The translations under genes and the position numbers were made by a program. Positions 25,940-34,646 of a stretch of DNA of 64,000 nucleotides are shown here, piece after piece. Every line of letters begins with the position of its first letter. The first letter of the stretch is position 1. The notes below the pieces were generated by a model. It was not told the origin of the DNA. It was given only the letters and a program-made list of their open reading frames with translations, and searched no databases. The DNA comes from Vibrio injensis (lineage in GTDB: Bacteria; Pseudomonadota; Gammaproteobacteria; Enterobacterales; Vibrionaceae): contig NZ_BDJF01000027.1 in assembly GCF_001895205.1 (NCBI RefSeq), forward strand, positions 682,001 through 746,000. Direction: 5' to 3'.

Positions 25940-27595
25940 ATGTATAAAGTAATGCGTAAAAATCTGGATGTGGTTCAGATAAATAACAATCAAAACCGAT
26001 GTTTTTTTATGCATTTACGCTTTCGTAATAAGATATTCTTATTGCTGACTTTTTTACTCCTGATTCAATTCCTTTACATGGCCTGGGGATTCTATCAAGC
26101 ATTAGCTTCTTCTATTGATGATCAAGTTCGCACTCGTGCATTATTACAAGCTCAAGATATTGCTAGTGATCCAGAGTTGATTACTTTAGTAGAAACAAAA
26201 AACATTACAGAAATTCAAAAGGCGATTGAGCGTATCATGCATTATTCTGATGCGAGTTTTATTGTTATTGGTGATAAAAATGGTATTCGCTTATTTCATC
26301 CAGAGCCGGATCGTATAGGTTATCCAATGCAAGGTGATGATAATGCGGGAGCTTTATTAAGAAAGGAATCGTATACTTCTTTACGAGAAGGGAGTTTAGG
26401 TTATGGTATACGAGGGAAGTCACCGATTATTGATAGCCAAGGTAATATTATTGGTGTGGTTTCAGTCGGTTATCTATTAACACGGTTTCAATATTGGCTT
26501 AAAGACTACTTTCGTCCTTTGCTTGTTGATGCCTTATTATTAATTTCTATTTCATTATTATTAGTCTGGTTGTTTTCTCGGCACATACAAAGAAAAATGA
26601 ATAATATGGAGCCAGAAGAAATTTCGCTCTCTTGGGAAATTCAGCAATCTATTTTATATGCTGTCTATGAGGGTATTATTGCGGTTGATTTACAAGGTAG
26701 GATAATTGTTATAAATCCAGCAGCAAAACGCTATCTTCCATCCAGTTTAGAAGAAAATATTAACATTAGAGATTATCTTAATGATTGTAGTTGGTTAGAT
26801 AATAAGAGTTCGCTCATCGATAAGCAAAAAGATGAGTTTTATCGATTAAACCATCATCAAATTATCGCTAATCGAGAACCCATATTACATAATAAAAATC
26901 TTGTTGGTTGGGTCCTGAGCTTTCGTGAGCAGAATGATGTGTATGCGGTCTCCGCAAGCTTAACTCAAATTAAACAATATAGTGATAATTTTCGTGTTCT
27001 TCGCCATGAGTTTTCTAATAAATTAACGACACTTTCTGGATTGTTAAAAATGGGGAAAATCCAAGAGGCCATGATATTAATTAATAATGAAAGTAGTAGT
27101 AAACAAGAGCTTTTAGACTTTATTCAGCATTCTATTCGCGTCAATCAAGTCGCTGCATTTTTACTAGGGAAAGCTTTACGTGCACAAGAGTTAAATATTG
27201 ATTTTCGTTTAGATCCAACTTGTCAGTTAAGTAACAATCAAACAAAGTTAGATGATCATCAATTATGTACAGTATTGGGAAATTTGATCGAGAATGCCTT
27301 TGATTCATGTCGAATAAATCAAACGAAGAATCCTTATGTCGGCATTTTAATTACTGATGCAGGACAAGATATTTTGATTGAAGTGTCTGACAATGGAAGC
27401 GGTCTGTCTAGACAGGAGAAGGAGATAATATGGAATCAAGGTGTGACTCGTAAAGATGATAAGGAAGATCATGGTCTTGGGCTATATCTTGTCGATCACT
27501 ATGTAAAACAAGCGGGTGGTTTTATTAACATTGATAATGCTGAACCTCAGGGATGTATTTTTTCTGTATTTATCCCCAATTATATTAATAATTAG
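25940..27595 (+). CDS. CitA/DcuS-type sensor histidine kinase
   Basis: A roughly 551-residue membrane kinase. It has TM1 (about 36-56), a periplasmic PASp/Cache sensor carrying SLREGSLGYGIRGKSPI (in pieces: SLREGS, GIRGKSP), TM2 (about 195-212), a cytoplasmic PAS domain (about 240-330), the phospho-acceptor motif RHEFSNKL (near 355) and the ATPase lobe with N-box LIENAFDS and GLGLYLVDHY. The sensor signature is that of CitA, DcuS and DctS, which bind citrate or C4-dicarboxylates. The start is uncertain: GTG 25934, ATG 25940 or ATG 26009, the last being closest to the usual distance before TM1. Its regulator follows by 20 bases. Confidence 0.88.
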   Translation: MYKVMRKNLDVVQINNNQNRCFFMHLRFRNKIFLLLTFLLLIQFLYMAWGFYQALASSIDDQVRTRALLQAQDIASDPELITLVETKNITEIQKAIERIMHYSDASFIVIGDKNGIRLFHPEPDRIGYPMQGDDNAGALLRKESYTSLREGSLGYGIRGKSPIIDSQGNIIGVVSVGYLLTRFQYWLKDYFRPLLVDALLLISISLLLVWLFSRHIQRKMNNMEPEEISLSWEIQQSILYAVYEGIIAVDLQGRIIVINPAAKRYLPSSLEENINIRDYLNDCSWLDNKSSLIDKQKDEFYRLNHHQIIANREPILHNKNLVGWVLSFREQNDVYAVSASLTQIKQYSDNFRVLRHEFSNKLTTLSGLLKMGKIQEAMILINNESSSKQELLDFIQHSIRVNQVAAFLLGKALRAQELNIDFRLDPTCQLSNNQTKLDDHQLCTVLGNLIENAFDSCRINQTKNPYVGILITDAGQDILIEVSDNGSGLSRQEKEIIWNQGVTRKDDKEDHGLGLYLVDHYVKQAGGFINIDNAEPQGCIFSVFIPNYINN

Positions 27596-27615
27596 CATAA
27601 AGTCAGGAGGGAGGA

Positions 27616-28302
27616 ATGGAAACGATTGATATCGTTATTGTTGAGGATGACGTAAATATTACTAATATTTATTTGGATATCATTCAAGGTTTTAGTCGAT
27701 TTACTGTTGTTGGGATCGCCGAAACCCAGAAGACAGCTCGCACTATTATTCAAGCTTATCAACCACAGCTTATCTTACTCGACAACTATCTGCCAGATGG
27801 TTTAGGTATTGATTTATATCGTGATATTCTTGCTCAGAAAAAGAAAAGAAAACAAGATGTTGTACTTATCACAGCATCAGATGACGTAAACACGGTTCAA
27901 GAAGCGATGCAGCTTGGTTGTTTTGACTATTTACTCAAACCTATATCTTTTGATCGATTTCAACAAACATTACAACGGTATCTAGATCTCAATAATGCAA
28001 TGAAAGCTTATGATAATTTAAATCAAAAATACATTGATGAATTATTTAACATTCAGCATAGAAAGCAGCAAGTTAGCCTTCTACCTAAAGGTATAGAGCA
28101 GATAACATTAGATAAAATTATTCGTCTATTATCTTTAAATAATGGCGATAAGTTTACCGTTGAAAAGGTAAGTCTACATACTGGTGTGAGTAAAACGACA
28201 GCTCGGAGATATTTAGAATACTGTGCTACTCATGGTCTTATTATTAGTGAAAATGAATACGGTAAAGTTGGTCGTCCCGAGCGTGTTTATACTAAAAATT
28301 AA
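27616..28302 (+). CDS. CitB/DcuR-type response regulator
   Basis: A 228-residue two-domain regulator. The receiver has acidic pocket EDD (residues 10-12), phospho-acceptor Asp in LLDNYLPDG (near 56), the conserved Thr/Ser in LITASDD and the Lys in LLKPISF. The C-terminal helix-turn-helix (VEKVSLHTGVSKTTARRYL in pieces: VSLHTGVSKTTARRYL, about 185-205) is of CitB type. AGGAGGGAGG precedes the ATG. It would activate the tctCBA operon about 5 kb upstream when the sensor detects its carboxylate. Family certain, target inferred from adjacency. Confidence 0.9.
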   Translation: METIDIVIVEDDVNITNIYLDIIQGFSRFTVVGIAETQKTARTIIQAYQPQLILLDNYLPDGLGIDLYRDILAQKKKRKQDVVLITASDDVNTVQEAMQLGCFDYLLKPISFDRFQQTLQRYLDLNNAMKAYDNLNQKYIDELFNIQHRKQQVSLLPKGIEQITLDKIIRLLSLNNGDKFTVEKVSLHTGVSKTTARRYLEYCATHGLIISENEYGKVGRPERVYTKN

Positions 28303-28524
28303 CTCTTTTTATTTTAAATGATCATTTTTTGTCAGTAATGCCGTATTCAAAATTGGATGTGTTTTTCATATTGATTACGGTTTATTGTCTATTTTGTTAG
28401 ATGAACGATTTGTCTGCAAATTTAGGTGATATTTGTCACAAAAAGTGCTACCATCGGCGGCATTTTTTAAAGGTAAGTAAAACTAACCTTTTGTTTATCA
28501 TCATCCAACAACTTGGAATTTTTT

Positions 28525-30120
28525 GTGTTAACGACTGCAAACATCACCATGCAATTTGGCGATAAGCCATTATTTGAAAATATCTCGATTAAATTTGGTA
28601 ATGGCAATCGCTATGGCCTGATTGGCGCAAACGGTTGTGGTAAATCCACCTTTATGAAAATCCTTAGCGGTGAACTTGAACCCTCTTCTGGTACGGTTTC
28701 CACGGATCCCAATGAGCGGATGGCAAAGCTGGGTCAGGATCAGTTCGCTTTTGAGAACTATACCGTGGTCGATACGGTGATCATGGGTCATAAAGAATTG
28801 TGGAAAGTAAAAGAAGAACGCGACCGCATTTATGCGTTACCGGAAATGACCGATGAAGATGGTATGCGAGTTGGCGATCTTGAAACTGAATTTGCTGAAA
28901 TGGACGGCTATTCAGCGGAAGCTCGCGCTGGAGAGTTGCTACTTGGGCTTGGCATTCCTGAAGCACAGCATTTTGGTTTAATGAGTGAAGTGGCTCCAGG
29001 TCTGAAACTTCGAGTTTTACTGGCGCAAGTGTTATTCGCCGAGCCAGAAATTATGCTGCTTGATGAGCCAACCAACAACTTGGATATGCATACTATCGCT
29101 TGGTTAGAGCAAGTGCTATTGGCGCGCAACTGCACCATGATCATTATTTCTCACGACCGTCACTTTTTAAATACCGTATGTACCCATATGGCGGATTTAG
29201 ACTATGGTGAACTGCGTCTTTTCCACGGTAACTACGATGAATACATGAGCGCCGCTGAACAAGCTCGTGAGCGTTTACATGCTGATAATGCCAAGAAAAA
29301 GGCGCAAATTGCTGAGCTACAAACCTTTGTGAGCCGCTTCTCTGCTAACGCTTCAAAAGCGAAGCAAGCTACGTCGCGTCAAAAGCAGTTGGATAAAATC
29401 CAGCTACAAGAGGTGAAGCCATCAAGCCGTCAATCACCGTTTATTCGTTTTGACCAAAAGAAAGAGCTATTTCGTAATGCTCTAGAAGTTGAAGGGCTTA
29501 AACAAGGTTACGGCGATAACATCTTGTTTGATAACGTGAACTTAATGGTAGAGGTGGGTGAGCGCATCGCCATCATCGGTGAAAACGGTATCGGTAAATC
29601 AACCATGCTCAATACCCTAGCGGGTGCAATGGAGCCGATGGCAGGCATGATTAAATGGTCTGAAAATAATAACATCGGTTTCTACGCGCAAGATCACGCT
29701 CATGATTTCAGTGACGATATGACGTTATTGGATTGGATGAGCCAGTGGAAAAACGAAGGTGAAGATGAGCAAACGGTGCGAGGCATCTTAGGTCGTATGC
29801 TGTTTTCGCAAAACGACATTAAAAAGTCGGTCAAAGTGATTTCAGGTGGTGAGCAAGGTCGAATGCTATTTGGTAAGTTAATCATGCAAAAACCGAACAT
29901 TTTGTTGATGGACGAACCAACCAACCACATGGATATGGAATCAATTGAAGCGTTGAACCTAGCGTTAGAGAACTACAAAGGCACCTTACTGTTTGTCTCC
30001 CATGACCGTCAATTCGTTTCGTCTATTGCAACGCGGATCATTGAGATCACTAAACAAGGCGTCAACGATTTCCACGGCACCTATGATGAATACTTAGCCA
30101 AACAAGGTTTGATAGGCTAA
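28525..30120 (+). CDS. ybiT: ABC-F family ATPase YbiT
   Basis: A 531-residue soluble ABC-F protein with two ATPase domains and no membrane segment. Walker A motifs are GANGCGKST (about 36) and GENGIGKST (about 352); Walker B sites are [11 protein letters not shown] and [11 protein letters not shown]; the linker between them is charged and helical, as in translation factors of the EttA group. It aligns start to end with E. coli YbiT (530 residues). I take GTG 28525, which reproduces the YbiT N-terminus; TTG 28513 is also open but adds a non-homologous stub. ABC-F proteins act on the ribosome to relieve stalls; the exact YbiT role is partly known. A terminator follows. Confidence 0.93.
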   Translation: MLTTANITMQFGDKPLFENISIKFGNGNRYGLIGANGCGKSTFMKILSGELEPSSGTVSTDPNERMAKLGQDQFAFENYTVVDTVIMGHKELWKVKEERDRIYALPEMTDEDGMRVGDLETEFAEMDGYSAEARAGELLLGLGIPEAQHFGLMSEVAPGLKLRVLLAQVLFAEPEIMLLDEPTNNLDMHTIAWLEQVLLARNCTMIIISHDRHFLNTVCTHMADLDYGELRLFHGNYDEYMSAAEQARERLHADNAKKKAQIAELQTFVSRFSANASKAKQATSRQKQLDKIQLQEVKPSSRQSPFIRFDQKKELFRNALEVEGLKQGYGDNILFDNVNLMVEVGERIAIIGENGIGKSTMLNTLAGAMEPMAGMIKWSENNNIGFYAQDHAHDFSDDMTLLDWMSQWKNEGEDEQTVRGILGRMLFSQNDIKKSVKVISGGEQGRMLFGKLIMQKPNILLMDEPTNHMDMESIEALNLALENYKGTLLFVSHDRQFVSSIATRIIEITKQGVNDFHGTYDEYLAKQGLIG

Positions 30121-30144
30121 TCAGGTAAATCATGAACCTTTACC

Positions 30145-30172
30145 AAGCCACCGCATTGCGCGGTGGCTTTTT
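30145..30172 (+). terminator. Intrinsic terminator of ybiT
   Basis: Stem AAGCCACCGC/GCGGTGGCTT with a 5-base loop and a T-run, 25 bases after the stop. Confidence 0.85.
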
Positions 30173-30228
30173 AATCGTAAAGCGGTTTAGGGATGACTAA
30201 TTATTTTCACCATCAATGAAATGATAAA

Positions 30229-31329
30229 TTATACCGTACAGCGTTCAACCACTTTATCTATATAATGACGAGCCACCCGATTAGTTAATTTAATCGTTAA
30301 TTCATAAGGAATGGTACCAATATGTTTCGCTACTGTTTCTACTGGTAAGTTTTTCCCCCACATCTCTACGTTATCACCCACTTGATCCATCGCATCAGGC
30401 CCAAGATCTACGGTTATCATGTCCATGGATACTCGCCCGACAATTGGCACTTGGCGACCATTAATAAATACTGGCGTACCTGCTGGGGCGGAGCGAGGAT
30501 AACCATCACCATAGCCCATAGCGATAACTCCGATTTTCGTATCTCGTTTTGCATGCCAAGTTTCACCATAGCCTATAGGTTGATTCGCGGTATGTTGACG
30601 AACAGCAATTAAACGTGTACTGACGGTCATTACTGGCAGTAATTGGTGATCTATTCCCGAATGATAAAGGCTAGGGGAAATGCCGTACAAAGCGATCCCC
30701 GCTCTGGCGACATTGAATTGTGATTCTGGCCAAAATAAAATACCTGCCGAATTAGCCAAACTTTTCGGGCCGGAATACGGGAACGCCGCTTGTGAAAAAC
30801 ACTCGATTTGTTTCAGCGTCGCAGGATGAGAAAGATCGTCTGCACAGCTAAAATGGCTCATAAAACCGAGTTGACCTTTAAGTTTTCCGCATCTTTCAAT
30901 GCGCTGCACATATTCTGTCACTTGTTCTGGACGAACGCCAAGCCGATGCATTCCAGTATCAATTTTCAGCCAAATACTGATAGGGTTAGCCAAGTTACTT
31001 TGTTCTAAATCTCGTAATTGCTCTTCACAATGAATGACGGTTGCGAGCTTGAGTTCGGCGGCACGTTGTAAATCATCAGCACAGAAACAGCCTTCCAGTA
31101 GCAGGACTGGTTGATCAATACCATGAGCGATAAGCTCTTCTGCTTCTTCGACTCGTGCTACGGCAAACCAATCTGCCATTGGCAGTGCTTTTGCCAACTG
31201 GACGGCACCATGACCATAGGCATCGCCTTTGATGACAGCAATCAGTTTTTGCTGTCCAGAGAGTGACTTTAAACGTAAATAGTTATGGCGAAGTGCGATT
31301 AAGTCTATTGAGGCCTGAGCGGTTTTCAT
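30229..31329 (-). CDS. alr: Alanine racemase
   Basis: A 366-residue fold-type III PLP enzyme. The PLP lysine is K34 in AVIKGDAYGHG, and the second catalytic tyrosine lies in GIALYGISPS near residue 254. It interconverts L- and D-alanine for peptidoglycan; a D-Ala-D-Ala ligase gene sits elsewhere in this window (57050). No signal peptide is seen, so this is the cytoplasmic biosynthetic or catabolic type, not the periplasmic broad-spectrum racemase Bsr found in some vibrios. Translation starts at ATG 31329 with AGGATG upstream. Confidence 0.95.
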   Translation of the reverse strand: MKTAQASIDLIALRHNYLRLKSLSGQQKLIAVIKGDAYGHGAVQLAKALPMADWFAVARVEEAEELIAHGIDQPVLLLEGCFCADDLQRAAELKLATVIHCEEQLRDLEQSNLANPISIWLKIDTGMHRLGVRPEQVTEYVQRIERCGKLKGQLGFMSHFSCADDLSHPATLKQIECFSQAAFPYSGPKSLANSAGILFWPESQFNVARAGIALYGISPSLYHSGIDHQLLPVMTVSTRLIAVRQHTANQPIGYGETWHAKRDTKIGVIAMGYGDGYPRSAPAGTPVFINGRQVPIVGRVSMDMITVDLGPDAMDQVGDNVEMWGKNLPVETVAKHIGTIPYELTIKLTNRVARHYIDKVVERCTV

Positions 31330-31779
31330 ACAACATCCTATGTACTTGAAATTCGTCTCTCTACATCAGAGATAACGGTCAACTTTTGGTTATTATGTAG
31401 CAAATTTGTATGGTTTGTTAGTATCTTGTAGTTTCATTGACTGTGATCTTGCTAATAATGTTGTATAAAATGTTGTTTGTTTTTGCTTGGAAAGAACGCT
31501 GTACCTTTCTCAAGGTGATTTTCAATTAAAAATACTGGCTTTAAGATAAAAACAGAATGTTTGATTTTGGTTATATAAAGATAACTAATTGGAGATAGTT
31601 TCTGAAAGGGGGGGATAATTAAACCATCTCTATTGTATAAGTTTTTGTTTTAAAAATGGTTAATACGTGCTGCAGTTCATACTTTAAGCCATCATAATGG
31701 TCTGTGTCTTGATTCCGCTTTCCGACTATTAAAACCATTGGTAGCATAAGGTTATTGATGAGTAAACGATGTGGATACG
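31330..31779. other. AT-rich divergent region between alr and yjjI
   Basis: About 450 bases without a credible gene. It contains both promoters. A short GTTAT-N6-ATAAC inverted repeat at 31570-31585 and an ACCTT/AAGGT hairpin near 31504-31517 are the only structures seen. An anaerobic regulator site for yjjI would be expected, but I cannot point to a good FNR box. Confidence 0.35.
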
Positions 31780-33303
31780 ATGATGACCGATGATCTTTTC
31801 TCTATTGTGACCAATCCAATCTTAAGCCCGAAACAAAAAACGCTTGCTTTAGCGGCTCAAGCAGAAGCCAGTTTACCTTATGTCTCTCGCAGTCAAGAAT
31901 TAACCCAAGCAATGGAGCAAGGCATTATTTGCGATATGTATGAGGGGCATGCACCGTTTAAACCTCGTTATGTCTTACCCGATTATCAACGCTTTCTAAC
32001 TCAAGGTTCGCGCTATTTAGAATTGACTCCTGCAGAAGATTTTGACGATGCATTAATGAAATTAATGGTGTTATATCATCATGTACCCTCAGTGACCAAT
32101 ATGCCGGTATTCTTGGGCTACCTTGATCAACTGTTGTTACCTTATTGTGATGATGTGACGGACGAGCATCTTTACCGTTCCTTAAAACGTTTTTGGATTC
32201 AATTAGATAGAACGCTTCCTGATGCCTTTATGCATGCGAATATTGGTCCAGAGGATAATCGTATTTGTCGCATGGTGTTAAACATTGATGCGGAACTGCA
32301 GCAGGTCGCTCCTAATTTAACGCTCATGTATGACCCACAGCGCACGCCAAACAGTTTACTTCGTCAAGCAACGGATAATATTATCCACTGCAGTAAACCA
32401 CATATTGCGAATTGGCCTTTACATCAAGCCTTCTTTGCAGAGCAAAATAGGCAGCCAAGTTTTGGTATTGTCAGTTGTTATAACGCTTTGCCCGTGGGTG
32501 GCGGTGCGAATACCTTGGTACGCTTGAATCTTAAAGCGGTTGCTGAACAAGCACAAAATATCGATACGTTCTTAAATCATACGCTACCTTATTATTGTCA
32601 CTTGATGTACGAATTAATTGAACAGCGTTGCCGCTTCTTACATGAACAATCCCACTTCTTTACGGGCTTTTTGGTCGAAGAAGGGCTCATTGAAGAAGCT
32701 CGCTTTGCACCAATGTTTGGTGTTTATGGCATGGCCGAAGCGGTCAATCATTTATTATCGGGTAAGGCAGAATATGGGCGCGACCCTGCGGCTAACCAAG
32801 TCGCATTAACGATCAGCCAAACTTTAAGTGACATTGTCACCACAACGCCAGTCACTTATGGCTTAGCGAATCGAGCTTTACTGCATTCTCAAGGTGGGCT
32901 ATCCATTGATACGCAGACCACCCCAGGAATTCGAATTCGTTATGGTCAAGAGCCAGACCCGGTTAGCCATTTATTAGCCTTAGCACCGCAGCACGCTTAC
33001 TATCCTTCTGGAGTCAGTGAGATTTTAACTCTAGACGAAACCATTAAAGCGAATCCTCAGGCGTTAACCGATCTCTGCTTAGGCGCTTTCGCTCATGGAA
33101 TGAGGGAGTTCACGGCTAATACTCACGGAAATGATTTAGTGAGAATTACGGGCTATATGGTAAAAAAATCGGACTTAGAAGCGTATTATCAACAAGGCTC
33201 TCGCACGAATACAACGGCGCTTGGTGCTGAAGCCTGCACTGAAACAAAAGTCACTCAACGAGCACCAAGAGTGGTGAGTCATGAATTTATTGCAGGTGAG
33301 TAA
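31780..33303 (+). CDS. yjjI: YjjI-family glycine radical enzyme
   Basis: About 507 residues, matching E. coli YjjI (516). The C-terminal LVRITGYMV carries the candidate glycyl-radical glycine (about residue 458), and SCYNALPVGG holds a candidate active-site cysteine near 233. The family is shorter than pyruvate formate-lyase and its reaction is still not established. The next gene, whose ATG overlaps this stop codon (TAATG), is the dedicated radical-SAM activase. Start could be ATG 31780, ATG 31783 or GTG 31771. Expected to work only without oxygen. Confidence 0.88.
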   Translation: MMTDDLFSIVTNPILSPKQKTLALAAQAEASLPYVSRSQELTQAMEQGIICDMYEGHAPFKPRYVLPDYQRFLTQGSRYLELTPAEDFDDALMKLMVLYHHVPSVTNMPVFLGYLDQLLLPYCDDVTDEHLYRSLKRFWIQLDRTLPDAFMHANIGPEDNRICRMVLNIDAELQQVAPNLTLMYDPQRTPNSLLRQATDNIIHCSKPHIANWPLHQAFFAEQNRQPSFGIVSCYNALPVGGGANTLVRLNLKAVAEQAQNIDTFLNHTLPYYCHLMYELIEQRCRFLHEQSHFFTGFLVEEGLIEEARFAPMFGVYGMAEAVNHLLSGKAEYGRDPAANQVALTISQTLSDIVTTTPVTYGLANRALLHSQGGLSIDTQTTPGIRIRYGQEPDPVSHLLALAPQHAYYPSGVSEILTLDETIKANPQALTDLCLGAFAHGMREFTANTHGNDLVRITGYMVKKSDLEAYYQQGSRTNTTALGAEACTETKVTQRAPRVVSHEFIAGE

Positions 33304-34112
33304 TGCCGACCACAGTGATTTCGGATAATGATGAGATAACGATCCAGCGTTCAATAACGGGGCAAGTTGCTCGATTATTACCTTATTCTGTGGTCGATGG
33401 ACCCGGCAACCGCTTGGTATTTTTTCTTCAAGGCTGTAATTATCGCTGCCCTGCTTGTCATAATCCGCAAACTATTGCTCGCTGTCATGAGGATTCTCAA
33501 GCGATGACGGTGTTTAACGCTGTTGAGCAGATCTGGCAGCGACGACACTTCATTACCGGCATTACTCTCAGTGGTGGTGAGGCGAGTTTACAAATCGAAT
33601 TTGTTCGCGAGCTATTTAAAGCGGTGAAAACCACCCCAGAGCTATCGTCATTAACTTGCTTACTCGATAGTAATGGCAGTCTTTCGCTCAAGCACTGGCA
33701 AAGCTTGTTGCCTTGGATGGATGGAGCAATGATCGATTTAAAAGCGTGGCATGAAAGGTGTCATTATCAATTAACAGGGCATAGCAATGTGCCCGTTAAA
33801 CGGTCGTTACACTTTCTGGCTGAACATGGCAAATTAAGCGAAGTACGTTTATTACTCATACCTGAAAAAACGGACTACGACTTATATAGTGACCCATTAG
33901 CGCAATTTTTAAATCAGTTACAACAGTTACAGTCAGCCAAAGGCTCGGCTTTTCGACTCCGCATTAATGCTTTTGCCAATCATGGTGTTTCTGGCATTGC
34001 CAAGTCTTGGCCTGCGGCTACCGCAGAGCAAGTAAGCCGTTTGATGACAAAGCTTACTGGCGATGCTTTATCGAATAATCTTGAGCTAAATATCAGTTGT
34101 GTAATGGATTAG
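33303..34112 (+). CDS. yjjW: YjjW-type glycyl-radical enzyme activase (radical SAM)
   Basis: A 269-residue radical SAM protein. The cluster motif CNYRCPACHN (CX3CX2C, about residues 43-50) binds the [4Fe-4S]-SAM centre, and TLSGGEASLQ (about 88) is the SAM-binding GGE motif. It would abstract a hydrogen from the YjjI glycine. I see no extra ferredoxin-type cysteine cluster pair between the SAM motif and the GGE motif, which many activases of this group carry; this version looks minimal, like PFL activase. Translationally coupled to yjjI. Call rests on pairing and motif. Confidence 0.87.
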   Translation: MPTTVISDNDEITIQRSITGQVARLLPYSVVDGPGNRLVFFLQGCNYRCPACHNPQTIARCHEDSQAMTVFNAVEQIWQRRHFITGITLSGGEASLQIEFVRELFKAVKTTPELSSLTCLLDSNGSLSLKHWQSLLPWMDGAMIDLKAWHERCHYQLTGHSNVPVKRSLHFLAEHGKLSEVRLLLIPEKTDYDLYSDPLAQFLNQLQQLQSAKGSAFRLRINAFANHGVSGIAKSWPAATAEQVSRLMTKLTGDALSNNLELNISCVMD

Positions 34113-34172
34113 TGGTGGTTATGATTTCGTCTGCAAATTAATATCTAACAATGTCAGTAGGCTTAATACCAC

Positions 34173-34208
34173 AAAAGCTAGGTGCTAACAGGCCTAGCTT
34201 TTTCTTTT
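34173..34208 (+). terminator. Intrinsic terminator of yjjI-yjjW
   Basis: Stem AAAGCTAGG/CCTAGCTTT with a 10-base loop and a long T-rich tail. Confidence 0.85.
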
Positions 34209-34218
34209 CTTATTAACT

Positions 34219-34350
34219 TCACCCCTCCTACTTGAAGCTGCAGCGGTGTTGGTTATGTTCGTTCACCTCAATCATACAGTCTGCCTATGCTCATGGGGAC
34301 AAACTCACTTTCCACCTGCCACTCCAAGTTGTTTGGGTATACCCCTTTTG
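34219..34350. repeat. Vibrio-type imperfect palindromic intergenic repeat
   Basis: About 130 bases whose ends are near inverted repeats: ACTTGAAGCTGCAG at the left against CTGCCACTCCAAGT at the right, closing with TTTGGGTATACCCC. The central part (CCTCAATCATA ... TATGCTCATGGGG) is also imperfectly self-complementary. This wording (CTTGAAG-TGCAGCGG ... TTGGGTATA) is familiar from dispersed intergenic repeats in Vibrio genomes. It encodes nothing visible. Confidence 0.6.
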
Positions 34351-34646
34351 ATGTTGCTCTTTTACAAACGGTGTTTATTTTAAGTTCGTTACGAAATGTG
34401 GAATAGAGTAACCATGTTTTGCTTTAGCTATTTTTTTCTCTTTATTACGTATCATTTTTGCGTGAGTTAACAAAAAATCAACGCTATTTTTGAATAACAT
34501 TATGTTTTTTCTTATCGTTTTATATAATTGTTTGGCTACTTTTTGTAGATGTAGTGTATTGTTTAATATGTACTTTTCAAATAACAACGGTTAATTATCG
34601 TCCATTTTGACAGCGCAATGGACTCTCTTCACGTAAAACAGGAATA

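Larger units (their letters stand above)
34113..34646. other. Intergenic region with terminator, Vibrio-type repeat and AT-rich stretch
   Basis: About 530 bases: terminator of yjjW at 34173, a palindromic repeat at 34219-34350, then about 280 very AT-rich bases. A 70-codon minus-strand frame (34375-34587) in the AT-rich part has no ribosome site or recognisable family and is not called. Confidence 0.5.

Noticed and set aside
34375..34587. 70-codon minus-strand frame in an AT-rich gap
   Set aside because: No ribosome binding site, composition follows the AT-rich intergenic DNA, and no recognisable family or coupling.
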